In this document: positions 1 to 6,766 of the stretch, piece after piece
How the letters are laid out: each line of letters begins with the position of its first letter
Numbering within the stretch: position 1 is the stretch's first letter
Assembly (NCBI GenBank): GCA_965197495.1
Contig: OZ240210.1
Location: 3,224,001 to 3,288,000, forward strand
Origin: SMYC01 sp965197495
GTDB lineage: Bacteria > Acidobacteriota > Vicinamibacteria > Marinacidobacterales > SMYC01
Reading direction: 5' to 3'
DNA length: 64,000 nucleotides
The notes under the pieces: model-generated
What the model saw: the letters and a program-made list of their open reading frames with translations, nothing else
Told to the model about the DNA's origin: nothing
Database searches by the model: none
Position numbers and translations under genes: made by a program

Positions 1-541
1 CCGGTACACCTCTCAACAGTAGCGCAGTGGCCGGCGCCGGCACGGACAGCCGGCCGTGCTCCGTATCCACCCAGCCGGAGCCCACGTTGAGCGGTGAGGC
101 TTCGACCCGGTCGACACCGAGAAGCTCGAGGCCCGAAACAGCACCCACGACGTCTACGAGCGTGTCGAGCGCGCCCAGCTCGTGAAGATGGATCTTCTCG
201 ACGCTCTTGCCGTGCACGGTGGCCTCCGCCTCGAAGACCCGGTAGATGAGGGAAAGCGAACGCGCCTTGATGTCCTTCGAGAGGCGGCTCTTTTTCAGAA
301 TCCGCTCGAAGTCGGCCCAGTGGCGGTGGCCTCGATCGTCGGGCGCGTCCACGCGGATGCGCGTGCCGTGGATACCGCCGCGAACCGCCTTGGACCGGAT
401 CACCCGGAAGCCGGTCACCGAGAGCTTGTCGAGCTCGGCCACGAGCTCTTTCAAGGGCACGCCGAGGTCGACGAGCGCCGCGAGGATCATATCTCCGCTC
501 GCGCCCGCGGAGCCATCCAGATAGAGAACCCGCTTGCCCAT
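1..541 (-). CDS. larC: LarC, nickel-pincer cofactor nickel-insertion protein (partial)
   Basis: The gene begins at the ATG at 541 and runs off the window start, so 180 N-terminal codons are visible of a family usually near 400. LarC (formerly DUF111) inserts nickel into the pyridinium pincer cofactor of lactate racemase and related enzymes in the cytoplasm. The family marks are present: a start reading MGKRVLYLDG, ASGDMILAAL at residues 13-22 and HLHELGALDTLVDVVG at 118-133. No larA, larB or larE is visible, so the client enzyme is unknown. It lies downstream of radC on the same strand, about 140 bases away, with a hairpin between. The reading frame is clean to the edge. Confidence 0.88.
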   Translation of the reverse strand, partial: MGKRVLYLDGSAGASGDMILAALVDLGVPLKELVAELDKLSVTGFRVIRSKAVRGGIHGTRIRVDAPDDRGHRHWADFERILKKSRLSKDIKARSLSLIYRVFEAEATVHGKSVEKIHLHELGALDTLVDVVGAVSGLELLGVDRVEASPLNVGSGWVDTEHGRLSVPAPATALLLRGVP

Positions 542-561
542 TGAAGCCGTGCAGTGTACTA

Positions 562-593
562 GCAGGGGGCTGAAAAAGTCATCTGCCCCCTGC
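562..593. other. Perfect 9-bp inverted repeat (hairpin) between radC and larC
   Basis: GCAGGGGGC at 562-570 is repeated in inverted order at 585-593 with a 14-base loop that contains an A-rich run (a T run on the minus strand). It could act as a terminator or be the edge of a small repeated element. There is no poly-T directly after the stem, so an intrinsic terminator is not well supported. Confidence 0.5.
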
Positions 594-680
594 GGTCTAC
601 TCGGAGCGACAGTAAGCCGAGCGAGGAGCGAGGCGACGGGCGCGCTCGGCGAAGAAGAAGAGTGAGCGCGCACTGAGCAT

Positions 681-1355
681 CTAAAGTTCGTGGTGCTCTT
701 TGAAACTCCAGTAGCGGCCGGCGCTGACGATGACGTGGTCCAGAAGGCCGATGCCCAGGATCTCCCCCGCCCGGTGCAGCCTCTTGGTGAGCTCTCGGTC
801 CTCGCGCGACGGTGTCGGATCGCCGGACGGGTGATTGTGAAAGACAACGATCGCTGCCGCGCGAAGAATGGCGGCTTCACGATAGACCTCGCGGGGGTGG
901 GCGAGCGATCCGTTCAGGCTACCGTTGGAGATTATTTCGAGGCGCATCAGCCCATTGCGGCTATCGAGCGCGAGCATGCCGAACTCCTCTAGGGGCTTCG
1001 TCCCGAAACGCGGCATCAAGTAGCGGCCGGCATCCTCCAGCACGCGGAACCGCGGCCGCGCGGGCTCCGGTGTCGAGGCGGCGCGCCTTCCGAGCTCGAG
1101 CGCTGCGAGAATCCGCGCCACGCGCGCGTCCTTCAACCCGGGCACCCGTGCGAGCCCCGCGGGGCTTTGGCGATTCAGGCCGTCGAGACCTCCCGCTTGC
1201 CGCAAGAGCTGATTGGCCAGCTCCAGCGCGGAGGCGTTTCGGGTGCCCGAGCCCAGCAGCACGGCAAGGAGCTCGTTGACACCGAGCGTCTCGGCGCCTC
1301 GCTCGATGAGTTTCTGGCGAGGTCGGTCTTCAGGCCACAGAGCTTCGAGGTTCAT
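681..1355 (-). CDS. radC: RadC/JAB-domain protein (UPF0758)
   Basis: This 224-residue protein has the usual RadC length. An N-terminal helix-hairpin-helix-like region (about residues 15-90) precedes a JAB1/MPN metalloprotease-like domain. The metal motif HNHPSGDPTPSREDREL starts near residue 173, and a conserved upstream glutamate sits in HPREVYREA. Despite its name, RadC has no firmly established role in DNA repair, and genes of this family are often found on mobile elements; here the context is chromosomal. The ATG at 1355 is 19 bases after the end of the frameshifted gene upstream, so the two were probably co-transcribed. It is followed by a hairpin and larC. Confidence 0.9.
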   Translation of the reverse strand: MNLEALWPEDRPRQKLIERGAETLGVNELLAVLLGSGTRNASALELANQLLRQAGGLDGLNRQSPAGLARVPGLKDARVARILAALELGRRAASTPEPARPRFRVLEDAGRYLMPRFGTKPLEEFGMLALDSRNGLMRLEIISNGSLNGSLAHPREVYREAAILRAAAIVVFHNHPSGDPTPSREDRELTKRLHRAGEILGIGLLDHVIVSAGRYWSFKEHHEL

Positions 1356-1374
1356 CTAATCTCCTTTCGAAGAT

Positions 1375-2167
1375 CTAGACGAGAACTGGCTCTTGTAACC
1401 TCCGTTCCATGTTGTGATTCGAGTGGCTCACGTAGACGAGCGGGCCGTCGCGCCAGGCGCGGCGGAGCTCGTCTTCCACCACGTTCTCGGTCTCCGCGGC
1501 GGTGAGGACTTCCCGAGCCCAGTGCCCGAGTTCGACGAGCGCGGAGCAGTCCCACCCATCGACCCCGACTTGGGTGACGGGGAGCTCGTGCCCTGTTTCG
1601 AGGTACGCTATGCCGACAGACGCCATGGACGTCAACTCGCGAAGCCTTTGCTCGGCCTGTCGGGCTTGCTCGTCGAAACCGAAAGACCCGACGCCACTCA
1701 TGAGCTCCCCTGTGCAGAACGTGTGCTGCGCGTCGTAAGCCCGCTGCCGGTTGGAGGCCCAGACCGGAGCCAAAGCTTTCGAGGACGCCAGAACGCAGAT
1801 AGCCTCCGCGGTGTGCCGGCGGAGCGCGTGCGAAAGCTCTTCCGTCGTCACGATCCCTCGCTCGACCAAAGTTTCACCTAGCGGGATCCGATCGCGATGA
1901 CTCTTCGTAGACCTCGTCGAATACAGCTTTCGGAAGAGGCGGGTCGCTTTCGTGGCGTAAGATTTCGGTGAGGCGATGCTCCATGTTCGAGACGGCGGCC
2001 CAGCAGACACGGTTCTCCTCGACGAGGACGGTCCCCTGGGGGGCATCTTTCGACGCAAAGACCAAAGCGCCAGTGGCTCCTCGCGGAAGGCGGTCAATGC
2101 CCTTGAGCAGCCGCAAAAGCGTGGGCACTTCGAAGCTTTGGTAATCCAGCATGTCGATATCGCTCAA
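1375..2167 (-). pseudogene. Frameshifted gene: DUF4388-like N-terminus joined to MshEN-like segment
   Basis: Two minus-strand frames read as one protein. The first (2167-1874, start MSDIDMLDYQSFEVP) resembles the DUF4388-type domain that precedes regulator or secretion-ATPase modules. The second frame becomes protein-like at about 1905 with IPLGETLVERGIVTTEELS, which matches the start of an MshEN/GspE-type N-terminal domain, and runs to 1375. The natural protein would read YEES then HRDRIPLGET, so a one-base shift lies near 1895-1908. This may be a real mutation, an assembly error, or two overlapping genes; the second frame has no convincing start of its own. The C-terminal 130 residues match nothing I recognise. 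Domain names are tentative. Confidence 0.5.
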
Positions 2168-2375
2168 AACGCTTGCAGCGCCTTACCAACGATGCAAGAC
2201 GAATGCCGCATCCGAACAGCACAGAAATGATTTTAAATCAACAACTTAGGGTGAACTAGCCGCGTGTTTTCGAGTGTTTTCTACCGGACCACGTGGGAAT
2301 TTACCAACAGGCCTTCGCGCTCGATTCAAAAGAGCACCGTCACCGAATCCAGACCCGGATAGCCGATAGCCGAAG

Positions 2376-3599
2376 TCAAACCACGGTGCCGTCAGGCACC
2401 GTGACATTTTTAGGAATAACGACAATCCCCTCGCGGATGAAGTAGTTCTCGCCATCGGCCTCGGTGACGGCTTTTTCGTTGACGATGCGCACGCCCTTGC
2501 CAATCCGCGCGTTCTTGTCCACGATGGCGCGTTCGATGAACGCGTCCTCGCCGATACCCATGGGTGGGCGTCCCGCAGCCAAATCAGCCTCCACCTCATG
2601 CGGCAGCTGATAGAAGTCAGCCCCCATACCCTTGGCCACCCGCGACCGCACTCCGAGGACCGAGCGCTCCACACGGCATTGATTCAAGATGACGCCTTCG
2701 GTGACGGGTGAGCGCACGATGATGCAATCGTCGATCTTGCTCCCGGGCAAGAACCGAAGATGCGTATAGATGGGCGCCAGCGGCTCATAGAAGTTGAAGC
2801 GCGGCAGCGGATCCGTCAAATCCAAGTTAGCTTGATAAAAAGTGCGGATGGTCCCGACATCTTCGAAATAGCCGTCGAACACATGGGCGAACAGGCCCCG
2901 GCGCCCGAGAAGCCCCGGGAGGATCCCGTGACCAAAATCATTCGCCTCGGACTCGAGAAGCTCTTCTTCGAGGACCGAACGATTGAACAAATAGATTCCC
3001 ATCGATCCGAGATACTCGCCGTCTCCTGTCTCGAATCCCTCGAGGGCGTCGAGGGCAGGTTTTTCGACGAACCGTGTGACTTTTTTCGACGCATCGACTT
3101 TGAGAATGCCGTAGCGCGGGGCCTCTTCGCGCCGTACTGTCGTGACCGCGACCGTCACTTCCGCGCCGCTTGCCTCGTGTTGCGTGACGACTTTGCGAAA
3201 GTCCATCCGGTAGAGCTGATCCCCGCTCAGCACGAGCGCGCGCTCCACGCCGGGGCGGTTGACGAGGTGACGCAAGTTCTTACGCACGGCGTCGGCCGTG
3301 CCCTGAAACCAATCCTTTGCCTCCGGTGTCTGCTCCGCGGCGAGGATGTCGACGAAGCTCCGCCCGAAATTGTCGAAGCGATAGGTTCGCGTGACGTGAT
3401 TGTTCAACGAAGCGGAGTTGAACTGCGTCAACACGAAGATCCGCCGAATGCCGCTGTTCAAGCAATTGCTGATGGGAACGTCGACGAGGCGGTACTTGCC
3501 GCCAAAGGGAACGGCGGGCTTGGAACGCTCGCGGGTCAAGGGGTGAAGGCGCGCCCCAATGCCTCCTCCGAGGATCACCCCTACGGTTTTATCCGGCAC
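2376..3599 (-). CDS. glgC: Glucose-1-phosphate adenylyltransferase (ADP-glucose pyrophosphorylase)
   Basis: It makes ADP-glucose from ATP and glucose-1-phosphate, the first committed step of glycogen synthesis. The 407-residue length is normal. The nucleotidyltransferase domain opens with VILGGGIGARLHPLTRERSK (residues 8-27), followed by KPAVPFGGKYRLVD and SNCLNSGI. WFQGTADAVR and SGDQLYRMD mark the sugar and metal sites, and FVEKP appears in mid-protein. The C-terminal third is a left-handed beta-helix of imperfect hexapeptides (for example DKNARIGKGVRIVNE). No glgA or glgB is adjacent. The start at 3599 is supported by alignment of the first strand. The 208 bases between its 3' end and the preceding gene hold nothing I can name. 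Confidence 0.95.
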   Translation of the reverse strand: MPDKTVGVILGGGIGARLHPLTRERSKPAVPFGGKYRLVDVPISNCLNSGIRRIFVLTQFNSASLNNHVTRTYRFDNFGRSFVDILAAEQTPEAKDWFQGTADAVRKNLRHLVNRPGVERALVLSGDQLYRMDFRKVVTQHEASGAEVTVAVTTVRREEAPRYGILKVDASKKVTRFVEKPALDALEGFETGDGEYLGSMGIYLFNRSVLEEELLESEANDFGHGILPGLLGRRGLFAHVFDGYFEDVGTIRTFYQANLDLTDPLPRFNFYEPLAPIYTHLRFLPGSKIDDCIIVRSPVTEGVILNQCRVERSVLGVRSRVAKGMGADFYQLPHEVEADLAAGRPPMGIGEDAFIERAIVDKNARIGKGVRIVNEKAVTEADGENYFIREGIVVIPKNVTVPDGTVV

Positions 3600-3672
3600 G
3601 GCGACGCCATCCTACCATGGCGCCGACGATACGTTTCCAAACGTAACTATGGGAAAATAAAGCTCAGCCCAC

Positions 3673-4113
3673 ATGGATTCTCTCAAAGCGCTCCTCTCCG
3701 ACCGTCCGAAAGTGATCGCCCGTACGAAGCAGGGGCAACTTGTTTCCGGCTATCTCGACAAGGGACAACTACTGCCGCGAGGCATTTTGAAGATGAGCGA
3801 CGCGAACGGTGAGGCTCTGCCCGTCGACATCCACAAGCTCAAAGGTGTGTTCTTCGTACACAACTTTACGGGCGACGGGGACTATCTGGAAGAAAAATCT
3901 CTGCAAGTCGATCCGAATCGGCTCGGGCTTCGTGTCCGGATACGCTTCGACGACAACGAATCGCTCGAGGGTGTCACCGAGAACACGTTGGATCTTCCCA
4001 CGAGCCCCGGCTTTTTCTTCTGGCCCGGCGACCCGCAATCCAACAATCGGCTGATCTTCGTCGTCAAATCCGCTTTGATCGGCTTCGCCGTTTTGGGCGT
4101 GCGCCATCGGTGA
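3673..4113 (+). CDS. Conserved hypothetical protein, DUF6982-like
   Basis: A 146-residue soluble protein without signal peptide or membrane segment. The central part (residues about 90-140) has RIRFDDNESLEGVTENTLDL followed by PGFFFWPGDPQSNN and RLIFVV, a pattern I associate with a small beta-rich domain (DUF6982-like) often found with PilZ or DUF4388 proteins in deltaproteobacteria. The assignment is from memory and tentative. The N-terminal half (VIARTKQGQLVSGYLDKGQL) looks like a weaker copy of the same fold. It is divergent from glgC (73 bases between starts) and convergent with the NYN gene (10 bases). No function can be assigned. Confidence 0.6.
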   Translation: MDSLKALLSDRPKVIARTKQGQLVSGYLDKGQLLPRGILKMSDANGEALPVDIHKLKGVFFVHNFTGDGDYLEEKSLQVDPNRLGLRVRIRFDDNESLEGVTENTLDLPTSPGFFFWPGDPQSNNRLIFVVKSALIGFAVLGVRHR

Positions 4114-4123
4114 GCGCTCAGCT

Positions 4124-4609
4124 CTAGTCGTCCTCGAAAACTTCGAGCCAATAGGCGACATCGGAAGCCGACGCGTTCGGCTTTTCGGACCGAGCTTGCG
4201 GACTCTTCCTCTTCGGACGTTTCGGGAGTTTCAAAACGTTCCAGCTCTCTGGCGCGACCACCGAGGCGCCGAGGCGGCGCACTTCGAAAGCGAGATCCAG
4301 GTCGGCGGTGATGACGGTCGCGGCGGTCGCGCGGCCCTTGCCTAGAAAGCGAAGGATTTCCTGGTCGGCGTTATCGGGCGAGCGCGAGAAACGCAACCTC
4401 AGCTTGGGGTGCGGTGCCCGAAGAGTGTGACCGATGTCGATGTCCTCAGTGCCGTCGAAGATGATAACCACAGGCTGGGATCGAAGCGTCCCGGAAGCGA
4501 GGATAGCCGTAACGAGCGCATCGCGTCCCGCGCGAAGACCGTCGCGCGCCTCGACTACGGCGAAACGGGGGACGCGTCGGATGGCGTTGTAGCCGTCCAC
4601 AACAAACAC
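4124..4609 (-). CDS. NYN-domain (YacP/Rae1-type) putative endoribonuclease
   Basis: The protein starts VFVVDGYNAIRRV, the canonical beginning of the YacP-type NYN (PIN-like) nuclease fold. Further acidic residues lie in IIFDGTEDIDIG and VITADLDLAFEVRRLG, consistent with a metal-dependent RNase site. B. subtilis Rae1 is the characterised relative. I chose the GTG at 4609 because it gives the family N-terminus and lies 7 bases after the greB stop; an alternative GTG at 4657 would overlap greB by 41 bases. The C-terminus is basic (LPKRPKRKSPQ) and probably disordered. The gene follows greB closely and is likely co-transcribed. Confidence 0.75.
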   Translation of the reverse strand: MFVVDGYNAIRRVPRFAVVEARDGLRAGRDALVTAILASGTLRSQPVVIIFDGTEDIDIGHTLRAPHPKLRLRFSRSPDNADQEILRFLGKGRATAATVITADLDLAFEVRRLGASVVAPESWNVLKLPKRPKRKSPQARSEKPNASASDVAYWLEVFEDD

Positions 4610-4616
4610 AGCGCGC

Positions 4617-5168
4617 TCAGACGTAATCGATCGATAGGATTTCGAGCTCGGTAACACCGCTCGGGAGCTCGAGGCTCACGACATCTCCCTCACGCGCGGA
4701 AATCAGAGCTCTCGCCACCGGAGAAATGAAGCTGACCTTGCCTTCCGCCGGCTGGCTCTCGTCAACCCCTACGATTTTATAGATCCTCTCGTTGCCTTCG
4801 GGATCCGCGATGGTGACCGTCGCCCCGAAATGCACGCTGTCCTGGTCTTGAGAGCTCAGGTCGACAACGTCCATATTGGCCAAACGACCCCGGAGAAACT
4901 GGATCCGGCGGTCGATCGCCGCGAGACGTGCCTTCGGTGACAAACTCTGGCCCTCCGCCTCCTTCTTTCCCTTCGCACCAGAAAAGCCTTTTTTCGCAAC
5001 AACTTGCGGCCGCAGCACGTCCTCGAGACGAGTGAGCTCGGTGCGCAGGGCCTCCGCACCCTCGGGCGTGACGTAGTTCTTAGTGCCGGGCGGCAGAAGG
5101 TCCTTGGGCTCAGGAATGACTTCGTCGAAGGCCCCTTCGTCGGACTCTTTGGTAAATGCTTTGCTCAT
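4617..5168 (-). CDS. greB: Transcription elongation factor GreB
   Basis: GreB rescues backtracked RNA polymerase by stimulating transcript cleavage. The N-terminus MSKAFTKESDE and the motif PPGTKNYVTPEGAEALRTEL are GreB hallmarks. The N-terminal coiled coil (about residues 35-100) is followed by the FKBP-like C-terminal domain with VHFGATVTIADPEGNE and KIVGVDESQPAEGKVSFISP. The coiled coil carries a lysine-rich stretch (VVAKKGFSGAKGKKEAEG) that looks like an insertion relative to E. coli. The ATG at 5168 gives the family N-terminus; an in-frame start at 5210 would add 14 unconserved residues. The NYN nuclease gene follows 7 bases downstream. Confidence 0.9.
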   Translation of the reverse strand: MSKAFTKESDEGAFDEVIPEPKDLLPPGTKNYVTPEGAEALRTELTRLEDVLRPQVVAKKGFSGAKGKKEAEGQSLSPKARLAAIDRRIQFLRGRLANMDVVDLSSQDQDSVHFGATVTIADPEGNERIYKIVGVDESQPAEGKVSFISPVARALISAREGDVVSLELPSGVTELEILSIDYV

Positions 5169-5424
5169 GGGACTCCACCGCCAGCGACCACGGGCCGGAG
5201 GGAGGCCCACCTCAAACGCGCTGGATACCCCAAAAGTATTCTAGTCTGCGGGGAAAGGCAAATGCGGCCCTAGTGCTCGAACCCGCTAATCCTGTCGGTG
5301 AAGTCCTAGGCCATTTTGGTGCTGACAAGGCGAGCCGACGACGTCATATCTAGATATGTCGAGCCGCCTTCCGCAGCGAGCCTGTCGAGCGGAGGGCTAG
5401 GCCGAAGGCCGAACTGGTTTTAAT

Positions 5425-6012
5425 GTCCCACTCGGGGATGGTTGAAATCCCACGCCTTTAGGCGAAGCCTTTAGGAGGCTTGGGGTACGATCCCCAGGTG
5501 AAAGGATATCGTAAATCATTGCACACGACGTACCAGTTAAACTATCGCTTCGTATTTATCACGAAGTACCGCAAGCCGGCCTTGAGAGGGGATGTAGCGG
5601 TTCGTCTCCGGGATCTCATCCGGGAGATCTGTGCTCGGAACCAGATAGAAATACTGAAGGGTCATGTGCGGCCTGAGCACGTGCACCTGTTGCTGAGCGT
5701 GCCGCCGAATTTGTCGCCGAGTCGAGTGATGCAGTTGATCAAGGGTAAGACGTCGAATCGTCTGATGCGCGACTTTCGGAGGATGCGGAAGGAGTTCTGG
5801 GGTCGGCACCTACGGGCACGGGGTTACTTCGTGGTGACAACGGGCAACGTGACGGATGAGGTGATAGCGAAGTATATAGAGTTGCAGGGTGCCGTGCCCC
5901 AGGACGACGATTCTTTCAAGGTCAGTGAGTAGTGAAACGAGGCAAGGACAAGCCGACTTTAGTCGGCGACGTGAACCCATCGCCTTTAGGCGATGGAGCG
6001 CACGCGCTCAGT
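5425..6012 (+). mobile_element. IS200/IS605-type element, copy 1 (588 bp)
   Basis: The element runs from GTCCCACTCGGGG to GCGCGCTCAGT-type sequence, with no terminal inverted repeats but subterminal hairpins. Left: CGCCTTTAGGCG, AAGCC/GGCTT and TGGGG/CCCCA. Right: GCCGACTTTAGTCGGC and CCATCGCC/GGCGATGG, each with a TTTA loop. Left flank is TTAAT. Copies 2 and 3 have exactly the same length, which fixes the ends. It inserted inside the CTAG-bounded palindromic element. Confidence 0.85.
5498..5932 (+). CDS. tnpA: IS200/IS605 family transposase TnpA (Y1 HUH), copy 1
   Basis: A Y1 single-strand transposase of about 144 residues that cuts and rejoins the top strand at the element ends. The HUH motif is in RPEHVHLLLS and the catalytic tyrosine in VTDEVIAKYIELQ near the C-terminus. 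I chose the GTG at 5498 (VKGYRKSLHT); the upstream in-frame TTG at 5480 lies inside the left hairpin. This copy differs from the other two at a few positions, among them NYRFVF where the others have NYHFVF, a histidine usually present at this place, so activity is uncertain. There is no tnpB, so it is an IS200-type element. Confidence 0.88.
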   Translation: MKGYRKSLHTTYQLNYRFVFITKYRKPALRGDVAVRLRDLIREICARNQIEILKGHVRPEHVHLLLSVPPNLSPSRVMQLIKGKTSNRLMRDFRRMRKEFWGRHLRARGYFVVTTGNVTDEVIAKYIELQGAVPQDDDSFKVSE

Positions 6013-6600
6013 GTCCCACTCGGGGATGGTTGAAATCCCACGCCTTTAGGCGAAGCCTTTAGGAGGCTTGGGGTACGATCCCCAGGTGAAAGGATATCGT
6101 AAATCATCGCACACGACGTACCAGTTAAACTATCACTTCGTATTTATCACGAAGTACCGCAAGCCGGCCTTGAGAGGGGATGTAGCGGTTCGTCTCCGGG
6201 ATCTCATCCGGGAGATCTGTGCTCGGAACCAGATAGAAATACTGAAGGGTCATGTGCGGCCTGAGCACGTGCACCTGTTGCTGAGCGTGCCGCCGAATTT
6301 GTCGCCGAGTCGAGTGATGCAGTTGATTAAGGGTAAGATGTCGAATCGTCTGATGCGCGACTTACGGACGATGCGGAAGGAGTTCTGGGGTCGGCACCTA
6401 CGGGCACGGGGTTACTTCGTGGTGACAACGGGCAACGTGACGGATGAGGTGGTAGCGAAGTATATAGAGTTGCAGGGTGCCGTGCCCCAGGACGACGATT
6501 CTTTCAAGGTCAGTGAGTAGTGAAACGAGGCAAGGACAAGCCGACTTTAGTCGGCGACGTGAACCCATCGCCTTTAGGCGATGGAGCGCACGCGCTCAGT
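6013..6600 (+). mobile_element. IS200/IS605-type element, copy 2, abutting copy 1
   Basis: It is 588 bp, same orientation as copy 1, and starts at the base directly after copy 1's last base, so the junction is a perfect right-end/left-end joint (CTCAGT then GTCCC). Its left flank is therefore not the TTAAT seen beside copies 1 and 3. The same hairpins are present. Its right end abuts the second arm of the palindromic element. Confidence 0.85.
6086..6520 (+). CDS. tnpA: IS200/IS605 family transposase TnpA, copy 2
   Basis: Near-identical to copy 1, with the HUH motif (RPEHVHLLLS) and catalytic tyrosine (TDEVVAKYIELQ) intact. The usual histidine in NYHFVFITKYRKP is retained, so this copy and the one at 62188 look more likely to be active than copy 1. 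Substitutions relative to copy 1 include KMSNRL for KTSNRL and RDLRTMR for RDFRRMR. The GTG start at 6086 is chosen as for copy 1; an in-frame TTG lies at 6068. Confidence 0.88.
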   Translation: MKGYRKSSHTTYQLNYHFVFITKYRKPALRGDVAVRLRDLIREICARNQIEILKGHVRPEHVHLLLSVPPNLSPSRVMQLIKGKMSNRLMRDLRTMRKEFWGRHLRARGYFVVTTGNVTDEVVAKYIELQGAVPQDDDSFKVSE

Positions 6601-6663
6601 GCCGCAACGCAGTCAGCGCCGAAAAGGGCCAGGAATTCACGGCAGGATTAGCGGGTTCGGGCA

Positions 6664-6744
6664 CTAGCTTTCCTGTCCAGCGGCCACCGCTCCGACACCC
6701 AGCAGCAACACGATGCCGCCACCGAAAATGCCGACGGATTTCAT
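6664..6744 (-). CDS. Possible small membrane or secreted peptide (26 aa)
   Basis: The frame reads MKSVGIFGGGIVLLLGVGAV and ends AAGQES. It is a single hydrophobic segment after one lysine, like a small membrane protein or a bare signal peptide with an AVA/AG-type cleavage site. The ATG at 6744 is 22 bases after the selB stop. The TAG stop lies in the CTAG that bounds the palindromic element, and removing the element leaves the same stop. No strong ribosome binding site is visible, so it may be chance. Confidence 0.3.
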   Translation of the reverse strand: MKSVGIFGGGIVLLLGVGAVAAGQES

Positions 6745-6766
6745 GAATCCGGGGTGGCTACAAGCG

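Larger units (their letters stand above)
5270..6666. repeat. CTAG-bounded palindromic element split by two IS200 copies
   Basis: Arms at 5270-5326 and 6612-6666 are imperfect inverted repeats of about 55 bases; their outer parts read TGCTCGAACCCGCTAATCCT and, inverted, TGCCCGAACCCGCTAATCCT. CTAG flanks both outer ends. Without the IS copies (5425-6600) the element is about 221 bp, and it contains the perfect palindrome CATATCTAGATATG at 5345-5358. The form is that of a MITE or palindromic intergenic repeat with CTAG as possible target duplication. No ORF lies inside. Confidence 0.65.
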
